Assembly (NCBI GenBank): GCA_021234155.1
Contig: JAJEKV010000014.1
Coordinates: 8,387,563 to 8,451,562, forward strand
DNA length: 64,000 nt
Direction: 5' to 3'
From: Isoetes taiwanensis
Taxonomy: Eukaryota; Streptophyta; Lycopodiopsida; Isoetales; Isoetaceae
The notes below the pieces were generated by a model, which was given only the letters and a program-made list of their open reading frames with translations, did not search any database and was not told the origin of the DNA. Within the stretch, counting starts at the first letter, position 1. Each line of letters opens with the position of its first letter. The translations under genes and the position numbers were made by a program. Below are positions 54,775 through 64,000 of the stretch, piece by piece.

Positions 54775-57700
54775 TAGCCCATCTCTCGTTCGCCCCTCAA
54801 CGCCCTGCTGACTCGGCTGAACAGTCTGCTAGTGTGATAGGTTCCACTCTTCCTTTGCCAACGTGGCAAAATTTAGTTGGGTTTAAAAAATGGAAGTAGG
54901 GGGAGGGGCAATAGTATGATTTCACCCTAAAATCAAGCTTTATATTGAGCCCCTTCGTGTATATAACAAAGCATGCAATGCCTAGGAACAACAAAAGGAA
55001 CTGCAAAATAACAACTCTTCAAAGTGAACCGTTTCTGAGTAAATCGCAGGGATCTTCGATCTGAAAACCATCAGGCCTAATGGATCTCATCGAGATGTGT
55101 CGCAAGGTCGAATGGAGAGCTGAAAACTGAGTTGCAACAGGGGCTATAGTCGGGGCTGTAGAAGGGGCCAGAAATGCCCATGCATTGCAGCTATAAGTGC
55201 CTACAGGATAGTCTTGGCCATGGTTTTTTTTTTATATCCAGGTCTCCATTCGTGAGACTTGTTTTGAAATTTTTATTAGCTTGGATACTTTCTAGCTCGG
55301 ACCGGTTGGGAGGACGAATCTGTACTAAGGATAGAGATTCACAGAATACTCGTCAATCCAGTAGGGATTGTTTAGGATAAGCCTATAATTCAAGACCGGA
55401 GTTACAGACTATGAAAATGGGCAAATTCATCGAGTACAATCGAAAGCAAAAGTAGAGCAGAAAGCAAGGGGCCGTGAGGATTTAGCAAAGGGGTTGTGCG
55501 AGCAGGATAAAAGGGAAAATTTTGAGGGGGATTATTGATGGCAAGACTGGTGCTGCAATCCGGAGATTTACAGGCTGCTACTTCTTTACAAAACCTCTAC
55601 AGAAATAGAAGATGGTTAGCAAAACTAAACAAAGAACTAGTGACAATCAACTGAACATCAAATACTACCCACCATAAACACTACAAACCAGATTCTCAGC
55701 GGTCAACATGTCTTGCGCCACAGCTCCATGACTTGCTTCGTGATTTTTATAATGCTTCTCCATGACTCTGTCCCTGTGGAATTTATCCTATTGTAGAAAG
55801 TGGAATGGAAAAATAACCCAAAAACAATCCAAAATAGGAGGCGGACAAGGAAAAAAGCACATTTACATGTAGAGAATAGGATTTAACTGATCCGCCATAG
55901 CCTGTGGTTGTGATTGCTTAAGAAATAACAGGTAAATGCCGTCCCCTGCTCTCGAAGGCGGCAAGAATCCGAAATCACTCAAAAATTGGGCGGGATGGGT
56001 TCCGTTAGGTTTCCACGTCACGCGGATAATTACATTAATTAATGCTGGACGGTACAACTACCGTCTCCCGGGGAACTTCCCCAACGTACGTCCCTAAAAT
56101 TTATCATGTCAAATGTTTTAAAATGGATGCCAGAATATTAGCTGCATGTATTAATTATAAAAAAAAACTTTATAAATTGGATTATTATCACATTTATCAC
56201 AAAATTTCTAAGTGCCTTAATACTATCGCCAAGCATCCAAAACAAATCAATGCAGCGTCAATAGCTCCAAAAGATGTCCTTAAACAAAATCAAATCTATG
56301 CTTTCATAGACAATTATTAAAATTTGTTACGAATGTGCGGCTCAACAGATCACGACCTCAAACCTGCCGAGCAAGCAATAATGTTTGCTTTAATTTTCTA
56401 TTAGACTTCCGTAGAATTTGCATGACAATTTCTTTTATTTCTTTAGCCTTATTTAGTTACCATCATGTAGTTTGGAAGGATCACGGTCACGATTCTTTGG
56501 ACTGTCTAGCATACGTTTCTCTATTGAAACCTGTCTTGTGCAAATTCCTAGTCTCTTAAGGATCGCAGACGCGATCCTTCGGGCCTTAATTTATTGTAGC
56601 ATGTTTTATTATGTATCATAACATCATTGTTTTCCATACAACTTTGGATTTATTTCGTGGGTCCAAGACGAAACCCATAAGAATAATGACTCGTGATGCT
56701 TCTAAAAGATGGTGCATCTTAATCTATCCTCCAGACAAAAGGATATCATCGAAAAGACCTCTTTCTATTCATAAAGTCTAATAGAAAGGATGAGGACATG
56801 GAGCAGGATGGGGATCATGGTTGCCATGTGGTAAGGTACAAAGAATAATTTATATAGGAAGCTATTCTGCGCTCCATTGAAGACATCCAACATTTTCAAT
56901 TCGTTGAGTAGATTTTATATTGGAGGTGTTTTAAACCCAACATGATGACTGCAAGTAAACTTAACAGGCCACCAAGTGCTAAGAAGGTGCCTACTAGCAC
57001 AAGGTGCCATGTTCCTATGAATCTTTAGATTTGTCTGACATTAAGAGCAACAGAGATATTATTACAGGATTCAGTCTCTGTAGAAAAGGTCACGCCAATG
57101 ATTAAAATACTATCTATCTATTATCTGTGGAGAATATCAAATGCTGAAGTATCCCAGTTGATGGAAAAAAATACTACAGAGAAAGACTTTCCTTAAGGTA
57201 CAATTTTGTTATTCTAGCAGGGTTAATTATAAACAACGTGCACTGGATTTTCGGACGCTCACATTCATGAGGCACAAAATCCTTGCATGTGCTATCATCA
57301 TTCTTTTAGACAGTTATCCCCCAGATTCGAAGATTTTAATGTTCAGTTTTTGGAATTTATAACGAAGCGAATGTTAGGAATTGCAAATAGAAATTCGGAA
57401 TATGTAAAGAAAAAATAACAATAAGGATCATGTTCTTGAGTATTTGTCTAGCACTTTCATAGAAGCAATAAAATATATATTGAATCATGAGGAAGCTTTG
57501 GCTAGTAAAGAAAAATGGAATAGAAGCGGTTACCAAGCATGGGATTCTTGGCTCCAGCTACAGAAAATGCAATTAATGAACTTTATAGATATGAGGAGTC
57601 ACGTCAAACTTTGGGAAGTGAAATCCTACTTGGATTTTTTGTCACTAGAGTGTCGACCTTAACTACTGAAAAAATTTACCACATGGTGGTGCTTCTACAA

Positions 57701-58734
57701 CTCGTCCAGCTACCAAATTGTTTATATAGCCAGAGTTAGGTACATGGAAGCTCTCACATCTCAGTTGGGCCTACAAAGAGCGTGATAAGTAAAATATATG
57801 TCAAGCAAATTCATTATTACATCACCTAGATGTGCGTTAACAAAAGTGAGGCCAGGGTCATACCACTCTAGCCAGATATAAATTTGCGCTTCTTCAAAGC
57901 ACAATTGCACTAAGGAGCACTTCCATGCCACATATGGAGCCTACCGCCAATGATGATGAGGACAAGAAGCACAGAAAGATATATTAGTCGTATTTTATCG
58001 AAAAAAGTTTAGTTGGGCAGGCACGAATGGAGATATCATTTACAAGGATCAAATGAAAGCTTCTTACATGTATTATGTTGTAAGTCAATTAGTGCATGTA
58101 GATGGCACCAAAAGATTGCAAGATCGGACACAAAAAATTTGTCAACCAGATCATTGATAGTGATATGACCACCCTGCACATGTTAAACAGTTCCATGAAG
58201 GTTGATATGGCACTGGTAATGGGATATTCTAAAATGGAAATTCAAGATAGAATGGTTGCTGGAGAGGCCCATGTATAGAAGATTGCAAGAGACCTTGGGG
58301 TTCAACCTGATGTAATAACTGAAACAATTGATAACACCTGTTTATTATCGTCGTGGCAATTTTGTTGATATCTTCTTATAGGAAATGGCATGTACATTTA
58401 ATTTTGCTTAGTTCTTGTGTATTCCTTCGCATTCTTAATTGTAAAAATGATGTAGATTGATTTTCTAGGTTTTCCGTTACCTTATTTGTAAAATATACTT
58501 CTCATGTTTGAAAGATCGTTACAACAATCCTATTTTTTAAGGACGACAGATATATTCATCATTAGATTATGAAAATAAATAAATCCAAGGTACAGGTTAA
58601 AAACCTAAAGGAAAATATAGTCTCTCTGTGCAAAGATATTTGGGAACCTCAGATCATTTATGTGCAAAATAAACCTCAGATTCTAAGTCACCAATATGAA
58701 CTGCTAGAGCTCCTTTTTGCCGAGTAGCCTTCCT

Positions 58735-58985
58735 AAGGGAAATATCTTATGAGAATCTTTGGAAATCTAGAGGAATTAAGAGAGTCTAGGAGAATCCTTA
58801 TGGAATCTTAAGGAATCTTCATCGAATCTTCGAAGATCTTGGAGAATTAAGAGGATTCTTAAGAGCATCTAGGGGAATCTTCATAGAACCTTAGAGAATC
58901 TAGGGAAATTTCTTATTAAATCTTAAGGAATTTAGAGAAATCTTAAGAGAATCTAAAGGAATCTTCATAGAATCTTGGGGCATCT
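58735..58985. repeat. Degenerate GAATCTTAAG-type tandem array
   Basis: GAATCTT, GGAATCTTC, GAATCTAGG and close variants follow each other about every 10-20 bp for 250 bp. It is an old, decayed simple array. Confidence 0.85.
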
Positions 58986-58989
58986 GTTA

Positions 58990-59100
58990 TGACATGAGCT
59001 CGAGGGTCTGGCTCAAAGGACTTGAAGTTGGAACACGGGAGCAAAGGCATGGCATGTGAACATGAAAGTTAATTTAATTAGCTATCTTGGTGATATCTGC
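58990..59100. repeat. ~105-bp dispersed repeat, copy 1
   Basis: AGGACTTGAAGTTGGAACAC, GGCATGGCATGTGAACAT and GTTAGCTATCT-like blocks recur in the same order at 61535-61640, at roughly 85% similarity by eye. Confidence 0.85.
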
Positions 59101-59546
59101 TAGATTATGCTAGAATAAGTACTAAAATCAAAGGAATTCAGAAGCGCTATTGAACTAAGAAAGAATTTCCAATTTCTTTAATTTTTTCAGAACTAACTGT
59201 CTAGATTCTGATTACATTGGCAAATGGTTTCTACAAGCTTTTGTTGGGGAAAGAAGATTTATTCAAAAATAGGGGTTTTTTGTGCATGCTGAACCAATTG
59301 GGAGTTCATATAAATATAGAATAGAATAGAAGAGAATAGATTTTTAGAGAAAAAGATGTAGTTAAAAATGAAAAGGGAAATAAAGAAGCTTATATTATTG
59401 GTTTATCTTTTTACAGGCTTGTTATTTTTAAACTTAACAAACTTTTTAAGAACATTTTTGGTTTAAGGCCTTATTATTTCGAAATCCACAAATGCGAAGG
59501 CAACTGGGAGTTTTTGTTGAACAACTGCTTGCATGTCGGAGTATGT

Positions 59547-59861
59547 CTAGATGACCTGAGCAGTCTGCCTGACCCAAGTAGACTGTTGTATGGGTGATAT
59601 AATTCCTGGACTCAGGGGTTTGCTTGATCCTAATAAGCTTGAGATTTCATGTGCTTGAGCTTGAGCTTGTGATTGATTTTGGAACATAAATTTTGATGGT
59701 TTACTGGCAAATTGTGTTGAATTGTCCTTGAATTGATTTTGTCTAGCTTTCCAGATGTATGCAATGGCAGAATTTAGGGTTGCTTTTGGATTCATATAGC
59801 AGAACAGAAAAGAAAGATGAACGGGAGAGGCTTCATTACTTCCAGAGCTTAGCCATAACAA
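59547..59861 (-). pseudogene. Possible retroelement-derived fragment
   Basis: A 104-residue minus-strand frame contains LNSAIAYIWKARQNQFKD. This resembles the IWKAR motif near the C-terminus of plant LINE ORF2 proteins. The rest is Q/S-rich and unmatched. The evidence is weak. Confidence 0.3.
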
Positions 59862-60277
59862 GCCAGAAGACCTGCAAAAGACAGCATTGCAAAGTATATG
59901 TGAAAGATCATTGTACTGCAGTAAGGTTTTACGAAGATATTGAAACTGAGACAGGTAGGTCGGGCAACTTTTTTTTGGAGGGGGGTTCCTTCTTTACTTT
60001 AGGAGATGATATTACGGTGGCCGCACTTTATTGATCGCGTTTTTTAACAAAATGCTTTGTTTGTGTATTATGGGATTTATGCTATATTTAATGTTTATGT
60101 TATTCATGAAGTTGCCAATGTTTTTTGAATTTTAATTAAAAATCATCTTCCAAAACACACCAAAAGAATCATCTCCCATAAGGAATGGGCTCACTAATAT
60201 GCTATCAGTGAGCCTATTTCTTATGCCTGAGGTAGAAGTATTGCAATATCTTATGCTTGAGGAAGAAGTATTGCAAG

Positions 60278-60312
60278 CAAGAAAAGAAAAGAAAAGAAAA
60301 GAAAAGAAAGGA
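60278..60312. repeat. (GAAAA)n microsatellite
   Basis: AAGAA-type pentamers repeat at least six times with a final GAAAGG break. Confidence 0.92.
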
Positions 60313-61380
60313 AAAACTACCAACTATATGCCGAAACTGGTGTGTTGTTCTTGATTTCCTATGACCACTCAGCCACAAGAAAAACCAGAGGTGCTTTCTT
60401 TACTGCCCTTGAAACTAGTTGATGCCTAGAAATCTAAAAAAAACTATCAATGGTTTTATATTTGTGTTTAACCTTAGATACATCAAAAGCTTTATTCCTT
60501 TGAAAGCATGTAATTCAAAAGTTATTTTAGAGGTGCCTTTAACCTAGGTGATGATTACAAACCTAAAGGCCAATAAACCCTTGAATAAAAGTGCCATCAA
60601 TGGGTTGAGATACAAATAATAATGATTTTATTTGACCAGAGCTATCTCTAATAGAAGAAGTAAAGGAAATATTGTTCCCTAACAAAGTGATTTGAGATTG
60701 CGATCATAGAAAGATTGAGATAGAGGAGGATGGTGAAACTGTTATTACCATGAATTATTGCTCGAAATGCTGTAAAGCTTTGAATGTGTCATAGGTGATG
60801 GTTAATAGTGCAGAGATATTGATATAACTGAAGGAGCCATAGTATTCAGTAGGGTTTATTTAACAATGTCTCCGAGTTTTGTGGACATTGAGATTATCTT
60901 GCATGAATTTAATCTAGAGGAATAGCCAGAGAGTAGGTAGAGCACCTCCAGGAGTATGTCACTCTTATGGAGACCCTCATTACAAGACCACATATCCAAA
61001 GTTAGTGGCCAACTCTAAAGCGAACACTGAGCCAAATAAAGACATACGAGCAAAAGCTGATGAAGTACCTGAAAGTTTCCAAGCCAAGTTTAACAAAGAA
61101 AAAGCAGAAGCCTATGAGAGAGGCTAGCTTCAAATTGGTTATAAGCAAAGATAAGTACAATAAAGAAGTTTATGTGTCCATGTGAATGCTTGATTGACTG
61201 AGCATTTTCATTCGATTTGAATTAATATAAGAGTTTCTTTTCAATCAAATGTTGCTCTTGAGTAAAGATGTAATGAGATAATTGCGACTGCAGCACAGTA
61301 ACCAGATCCTAAGCATAATTTCTTATAGGCAGATGGTAAGGTTACCAATCTTAAAAAAAATCTTTCAAAGCAAATAGTCA

Positions 61381-61520
61381 GGTGACTAGCTTTGGAAAAA
61401 AAATTATTATTCCAACAAGGTAGATGATCGAGATCGATCAACCTTAGCAAGTTAAGTGACTAGCTTTGGGAAAAGATTGTTATTCCAACAAGGCAAATGA
61501 TTGAGATCGTCGGCCTTGGG
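61381..61520. repeat. 74-bp tandem duplication
   Basis: GTGACTAGCTTTGG, ATTCCAACAAGG and GATCGAGATCG-like blocks start at 61382 and again at 61456. Confidence 0.88.
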
Positions 61521-61534
61521 AAGGAAGGGAATTA

Positions 61535-61640
61535 CGGCACAAGCTCGGAGGTGGGCTCAGAGGACTTGAAGTTGGAACACTGAAGCAAAAGCATGGCATG
61601 TGAACATAAAGGTTAATCAGTTAGCTATCTAATCTTAGGA
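61535..61640. repeat. ~105-bp dispersed repeat, copy 2
   Basis: Partner of 58990-59100. It lies about 100 bp upstream of the second Rep-like fragment. Confidence 0.85.
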
Positions 61641-61737
61641 GTGTGAACGAAGCTAATAATCTTAGCCTCAAGGATAAAAGGGTATGGTTTGCAAATCGTA
61701 TGAGTTATATATTTCGTATTTAGCAAAGAACCATTAA

Positions 61738-61975
61738 GTATTTGGTGAAGGAAATCTACACTTGCAAGGTGTCATGAAGATGGCTGCTCAGAATGTCGGT
61801 GTTGTGAACAGGTTAATTAAGCAATATCGGTATATTTTAATTTGCAAGGTTTTGAAGGATTCAAAATTACATTGCTTTAAGGGGGTGGTAGGTTTGAAAA
61901 AACACCAATGTTCAAGTTGCAAGAATGAGAACTTCTTAGGAAATATATTCATTCTTGCACTACGACTCGCATGAA
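61738..61975 (+). pseudogene. Second Rep-like fragment (HUH motif II region)
   Basis: The frame reads GEGNLHLQGVMKMAAQNVGV, then YRYILICKVLKDSKLHCFKG, then VVGL. It corresponds to DNLHLQC...AVIMCKALPDTKLHCFEG and MVGY of the gene at 31484-32827. HLQG at this position is the textbook CRESS Rep motif II. The tyrosine of motif III is replaced (VVGLKKHQ) or shifted out of frame. A TAA precedes the fragment at 61735-61737, and N-terminal motifs are missing. This is a decayed, clearly diverged relative, so the Rep-like gene belongs to a repeated family and is not a one-off. Confidence 0.78.
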
Positions 61976-61993
61976 CACAACAACATCCCGATA
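61952..61993. repeat. 42-bp dispersed repeat, copy 1
   Basis: TTCTTGCACTACG, CGCATGAACACAACAACATC and CCGATA recur at 62691-62733. This copy overlaps the end of the Rep-like fragment. Confidence 0.92.
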
Positions 61994-62504
61994 GATAGGC
62001 TTTTCATTCATCTCAGCAGTTTTTTCTACAATGGTATAGGGTGGGTAGCTGCACATCGCAGGCTACCCAAAAAATGAAAAACATAGGGAATATCCAGTTA
62101 TAACGCCTGGACCCCAAATAAAATTGTGTGCTATAGATGTTGGCTAGTGTACCTGCCGAGAGTTTATCGCCGGATTAAAAACCCGCCCTTTCGGTTTTCG
62201 AGGAAAACCCTAGCGATAAAATCTCGGCAAGGGGCTTGGACAACGCAGGCTCGCTAAACGTTCCCAAAAAACCCACGCTCCACCGAGAATACCGGAAGTC
62301 GGCGCGATCACCCCGGACCCGCACATCACCAACGAAAAACCAATAGAGAAAAACCTCGAAAAAGCGGTAGGTCCTGGTCACGCGTGCCACGCGACAAAAA
62401 CAACATTTACACCTAAAAAAAGCGAGGGGGCTGGTCACGCCGCCACGCGACAATTATAACAAATATGAACATATAAATAACAATTTTAAGGGGGGAAGGG
62501 TGGG
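61994..62504. other. GC-rich spacer of possible LTR or leader origin
   Basis: GGTCACGCGTGCCACGCGAC and GGTCACGCCGCCACGCGAC lie ~60 bp apart. TTATAACGCCTGGACCCCAA near 62098 looks like the edge of a plant LTR, but no partner is present in the window. There is no coding support. Confidence 0.35.
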
Positions 62505-62690
62505 AGCCATGGATACCGCCGAGAGATGAGAAAGCCGATGAAACGTCGATGAAGAACTCGCAATAAGTAGCGATCCCTCAACCCGATGAACGGCCTAGAA
62601 ATGCATGCGATGCATGCATGCGACGATTATGCAATGCATGCATGCTCGCCTCGCGGCAAGAATGGCGATTCGCTACGCGAATCGATGGCA
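62505..62690. repeat. 186-bp palindrome-rich repeat, copy 1
   Basis: It begins AGCCATGGATACCGCCGAGA. It contains a cluster of overlapping GCATGC/ATGCAT palindromes and ends with a hairpin, CGATTCG-CTACG-CGAATCG, then ATGGCA. The same unit recurs at 62895-63080. Confidence 0.93.
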
Positions 62691-62733
62691 TTCTTGCACT
62701 ACGCATTCGCATGAACACAACAACATCCCGATA
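62691..62733. repeat. 43-bp dispersed repeat, copy 2
   Basis: Partner of 61952-61993. It directly follows the first palindrome-rich 186-bp repeat. Confidence 0.92.
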
Positions 62734-62894
62734 CCAGAGAACTTCAAATACTAGATCCGAGGAGAAAAGGTTGAAGATTGTCCTAGGCTGGACAAAAGGG
62801 CAAAGATAGAAGAGATTAGAAAGGATAGGAAAGGCCAAGAAAGCGTAGCTCATGCAAGAAGAAGCCCCTCCTCCGCATGAGATCAAAGAATAGA

Positions 62895-63080
62895 AGCCAT
62901 GGATACTGCTGAGAGATGAGAAAGCGCCGATGAAACGTCGATGAAGAACTCTGCAATAAGTAGCGATCCCTCAACCTGATGAACGGCCTAGAAATGCATG
63001 CGATGCATGCATGCGACGCATGCAATGCATGCATGCTCGTCTCGTGCAAGAATGGCGATTCGCTACGCGAATCGATGGCA
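62895..63080. repeat. 186-bp palindrome-rich repeat, copy 2
   Basis: Same length as copy 1 and about 95% similar by eye, with the same terminal hairpin. The copies are 390 bp apart start to start. Confidence 0.93.
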
Positions 63081-63423
63081 ATAAGATTTATATTGCAATG
63101 TTAATATCCACTTCAATGGTTAATCAATAGACACCTTATTTTATCTCAAATGACTTACTGTAGATATGAATTGGTCTGCCTCTAAAATGATCCCTTGACT
63201 AGCCCAAGCCCCGATTACAAAGATAAGTTCAGCAGATCATACTTCGTTCACTGAATATTCAAAGTACTTGTTTTATTTTTATAATGCTCAGTCTGGCAGC
63301 TATGTCGAACCGACCTCTTGCAGATCAGTTTGAACCGACCTCATATTTCGTTCCATGACATCAACCTTGTCCTGTGTCTCAGATCTAGTAATCTCATCAT
63401 GAGTATTTATTTTTGGAATAACT
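63081..63423. other. AT-rich spacer
   Basis: No gene is supported. The stretch may include the 3' side of the decayed copia element. Confidence 0.4.
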
Positions 63424-64000
63424 CTATAGTATTGAGTCTCGTCGAACACTACACTTGCTTATCAAGATCCTTTTCTTTTTTGGATCATAAAGTCTATATT
63501 CATTTGACTGTTCGTCATATCCAACCAAGTATGAGATATAGGCTCTATCATCAAGTTTCTTTCGTAGTTCTTCTGGCACATGTACAAAAGCTAAACATCC
63601 ATAGCTTTTTAATTTTTTAGAGTTTGGTGTCTTACCATTCCAGAGCATCTCGGGAATGGCTCCATTTGTACTTGATGTTGGCAGCAAGTTTTGAATATAA
63701 ACAGCTGTTCTTACTGCTTCTTTCACAGGAAATTTGGAAGGCCTGCATACTTAAGCATACTCCTCACAGCATTAAGAATTGTCCGGTTTTTCCTCTCAGC
63801 AATCCCATTTTGCTGAGAAGAAAATCTACATATCAATTGTCTCTTGATGCCCTTATTTTTTGCAGTAAGCTTTGAATTCATTTGAAAGATGTTGTCCTCC
63901 TCTGTCAGAGCGTAGACACCTTACTTTTTGTCCCATTTCTAATTCAACTTCACTCAGATAATGTTTAAATGCTTCAAAAGCCATATCCTTTGATCTTAGG
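63424..64000 (-). mobile_element. Ty1/copia integrase fragment, runs off the window
   Basis: On the minus strand the right edge reads KVRCLRSDRGGQHLSNEF, the second catalytic aspartate of a copia integrase. After a stop and shift comes RFSSQQNGIAERKNRTILNA with the catalytic glutamate, then MLKYAGLPNFL. After another shift, 63726-63424 encodes EAVRTAVYIQNLLPTSS, NGKTPNSKKLKSYGCLAFVH and FLVGYDEQSN-like sequence, the GKxP and VGY blocks. At least two frameshifts make it inactive. Confidence 0.92.

Larger units (their letters stand above)
54775..59546. other. Gene-poor region
   Basis: Short frames (for example 56042-56320, 57444-57662 and a DMTTLHMLNSSMKVDMALV stretch near 58160-58215) have no family that I recognise. 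A perfect 9-bp-arm hairpin AAGGATCGC-AGAC-GCGATCCTT lies at 56558-56579. A degenerate GAATCTTAAG array lies at 58735-58985. A ~105-bp sequence at 58990-59100 recurs at 61535-61640. Confidence 0.5.

Noticed and set aside
56558-56579. Perfect hairpin AAGGATCGC-AGAC-GCGATCCTT as terminator or tRNA piece
   Set aside because: There is no T-run, no cloverleaf and no bacterial context. It is likely a chance palindrome.
62175-62886. Open frames of 60-100 residues over GC-rich and palindromic repeats
   Set aside because: They arise from high GC content and palindromes and share no homology that I recognise.

Overview
This is nuclear DNA from a land plant. It is AT-rich, contains GT-AG introns, holds a nine-exon organellar threonyl-tRNA synthetase with a transit-peptide-like N-terminus, an SRC2-like C2 protein, and many plant-type transposons. 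The species cannot be named. The mix of a Helitron2-type Rep, a CRESS/Replitron-like HUH Rep, chromoviruses and a long-LTR Ty3 element fits a repeat-rich genome, perhaps of a non-flowering lineage (weak inference).

Layout. 0.6-2.0 kb (-): decayed Helitron2/Helentron Rep. 4.1-5.5 kb (-): exon pieces of an unidentified zinc-ribbon, possibly OB-fold, protein. 7.1-13.6 kb (+): a dead Ty3 chromovirus whose RT active site is replaced by an antisense gag fragment of another retroelement. 14.44-14.87 kb: a young 428-bp foldback element with 180-bp terminal inverted repeats and a 9-bp target duplication (Mutator-like). 15.6-16.5 kb (-): intact SRC2-like C2 gene. 18.2-19.4 kb (+): PIF/Harbinger transposase pseudogene. 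19.8-25.9 kb: two abutting non-coding elements that share a 159-bp start with a hairpin and a 47-bp end but have unrelated interiors. 27.0-27.7 kb: a 705-bp TIR element. 29.05-29.42 kb: a fragment copied from the ThrRS gene. 31.5-33.4 kb plus 45.85-46.2 kb (+): a Rep-like gene with HUH/Y motifs, split by a complete 12.4-kb Ty3 retrotransposon (33,442-45,849, - strand). That retrotransposon itself carries a 1.56-kb poly(A) retroposon. 46.6-52.8 kb (+): threonyl-tRNA synthetase, apparently intact, with a copia remnant in intron 3. 53-61.7 kb: gene-poor, with foldbacks and minisatellites. 61.7-62.0 kb: a second Rep-like fragment, then palindrome-rich 186-bp repeats. 63.4-64.0 kb (-): copia integrase running off the window.

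Only the C2 gene and the ThrRS gene look like intact host genes. The rest is mobile or decayed. The best candidate for an under-described system is the Rep-like gene at 31.5 kb with its diverged relative at 61.7 kb. Its motifs resemble single-stranded-DNA replication initiators (CRESS-type Rep) and the recently proposed Replitron transposons. Next come the Ty3 element with an RNase H-like domain placed before its RT, and the paired 'shared ends, different interior' elements at 19.8-25.9 kb. All splice sites, joins and repeat boundaries were found by eye, with no alignment software.
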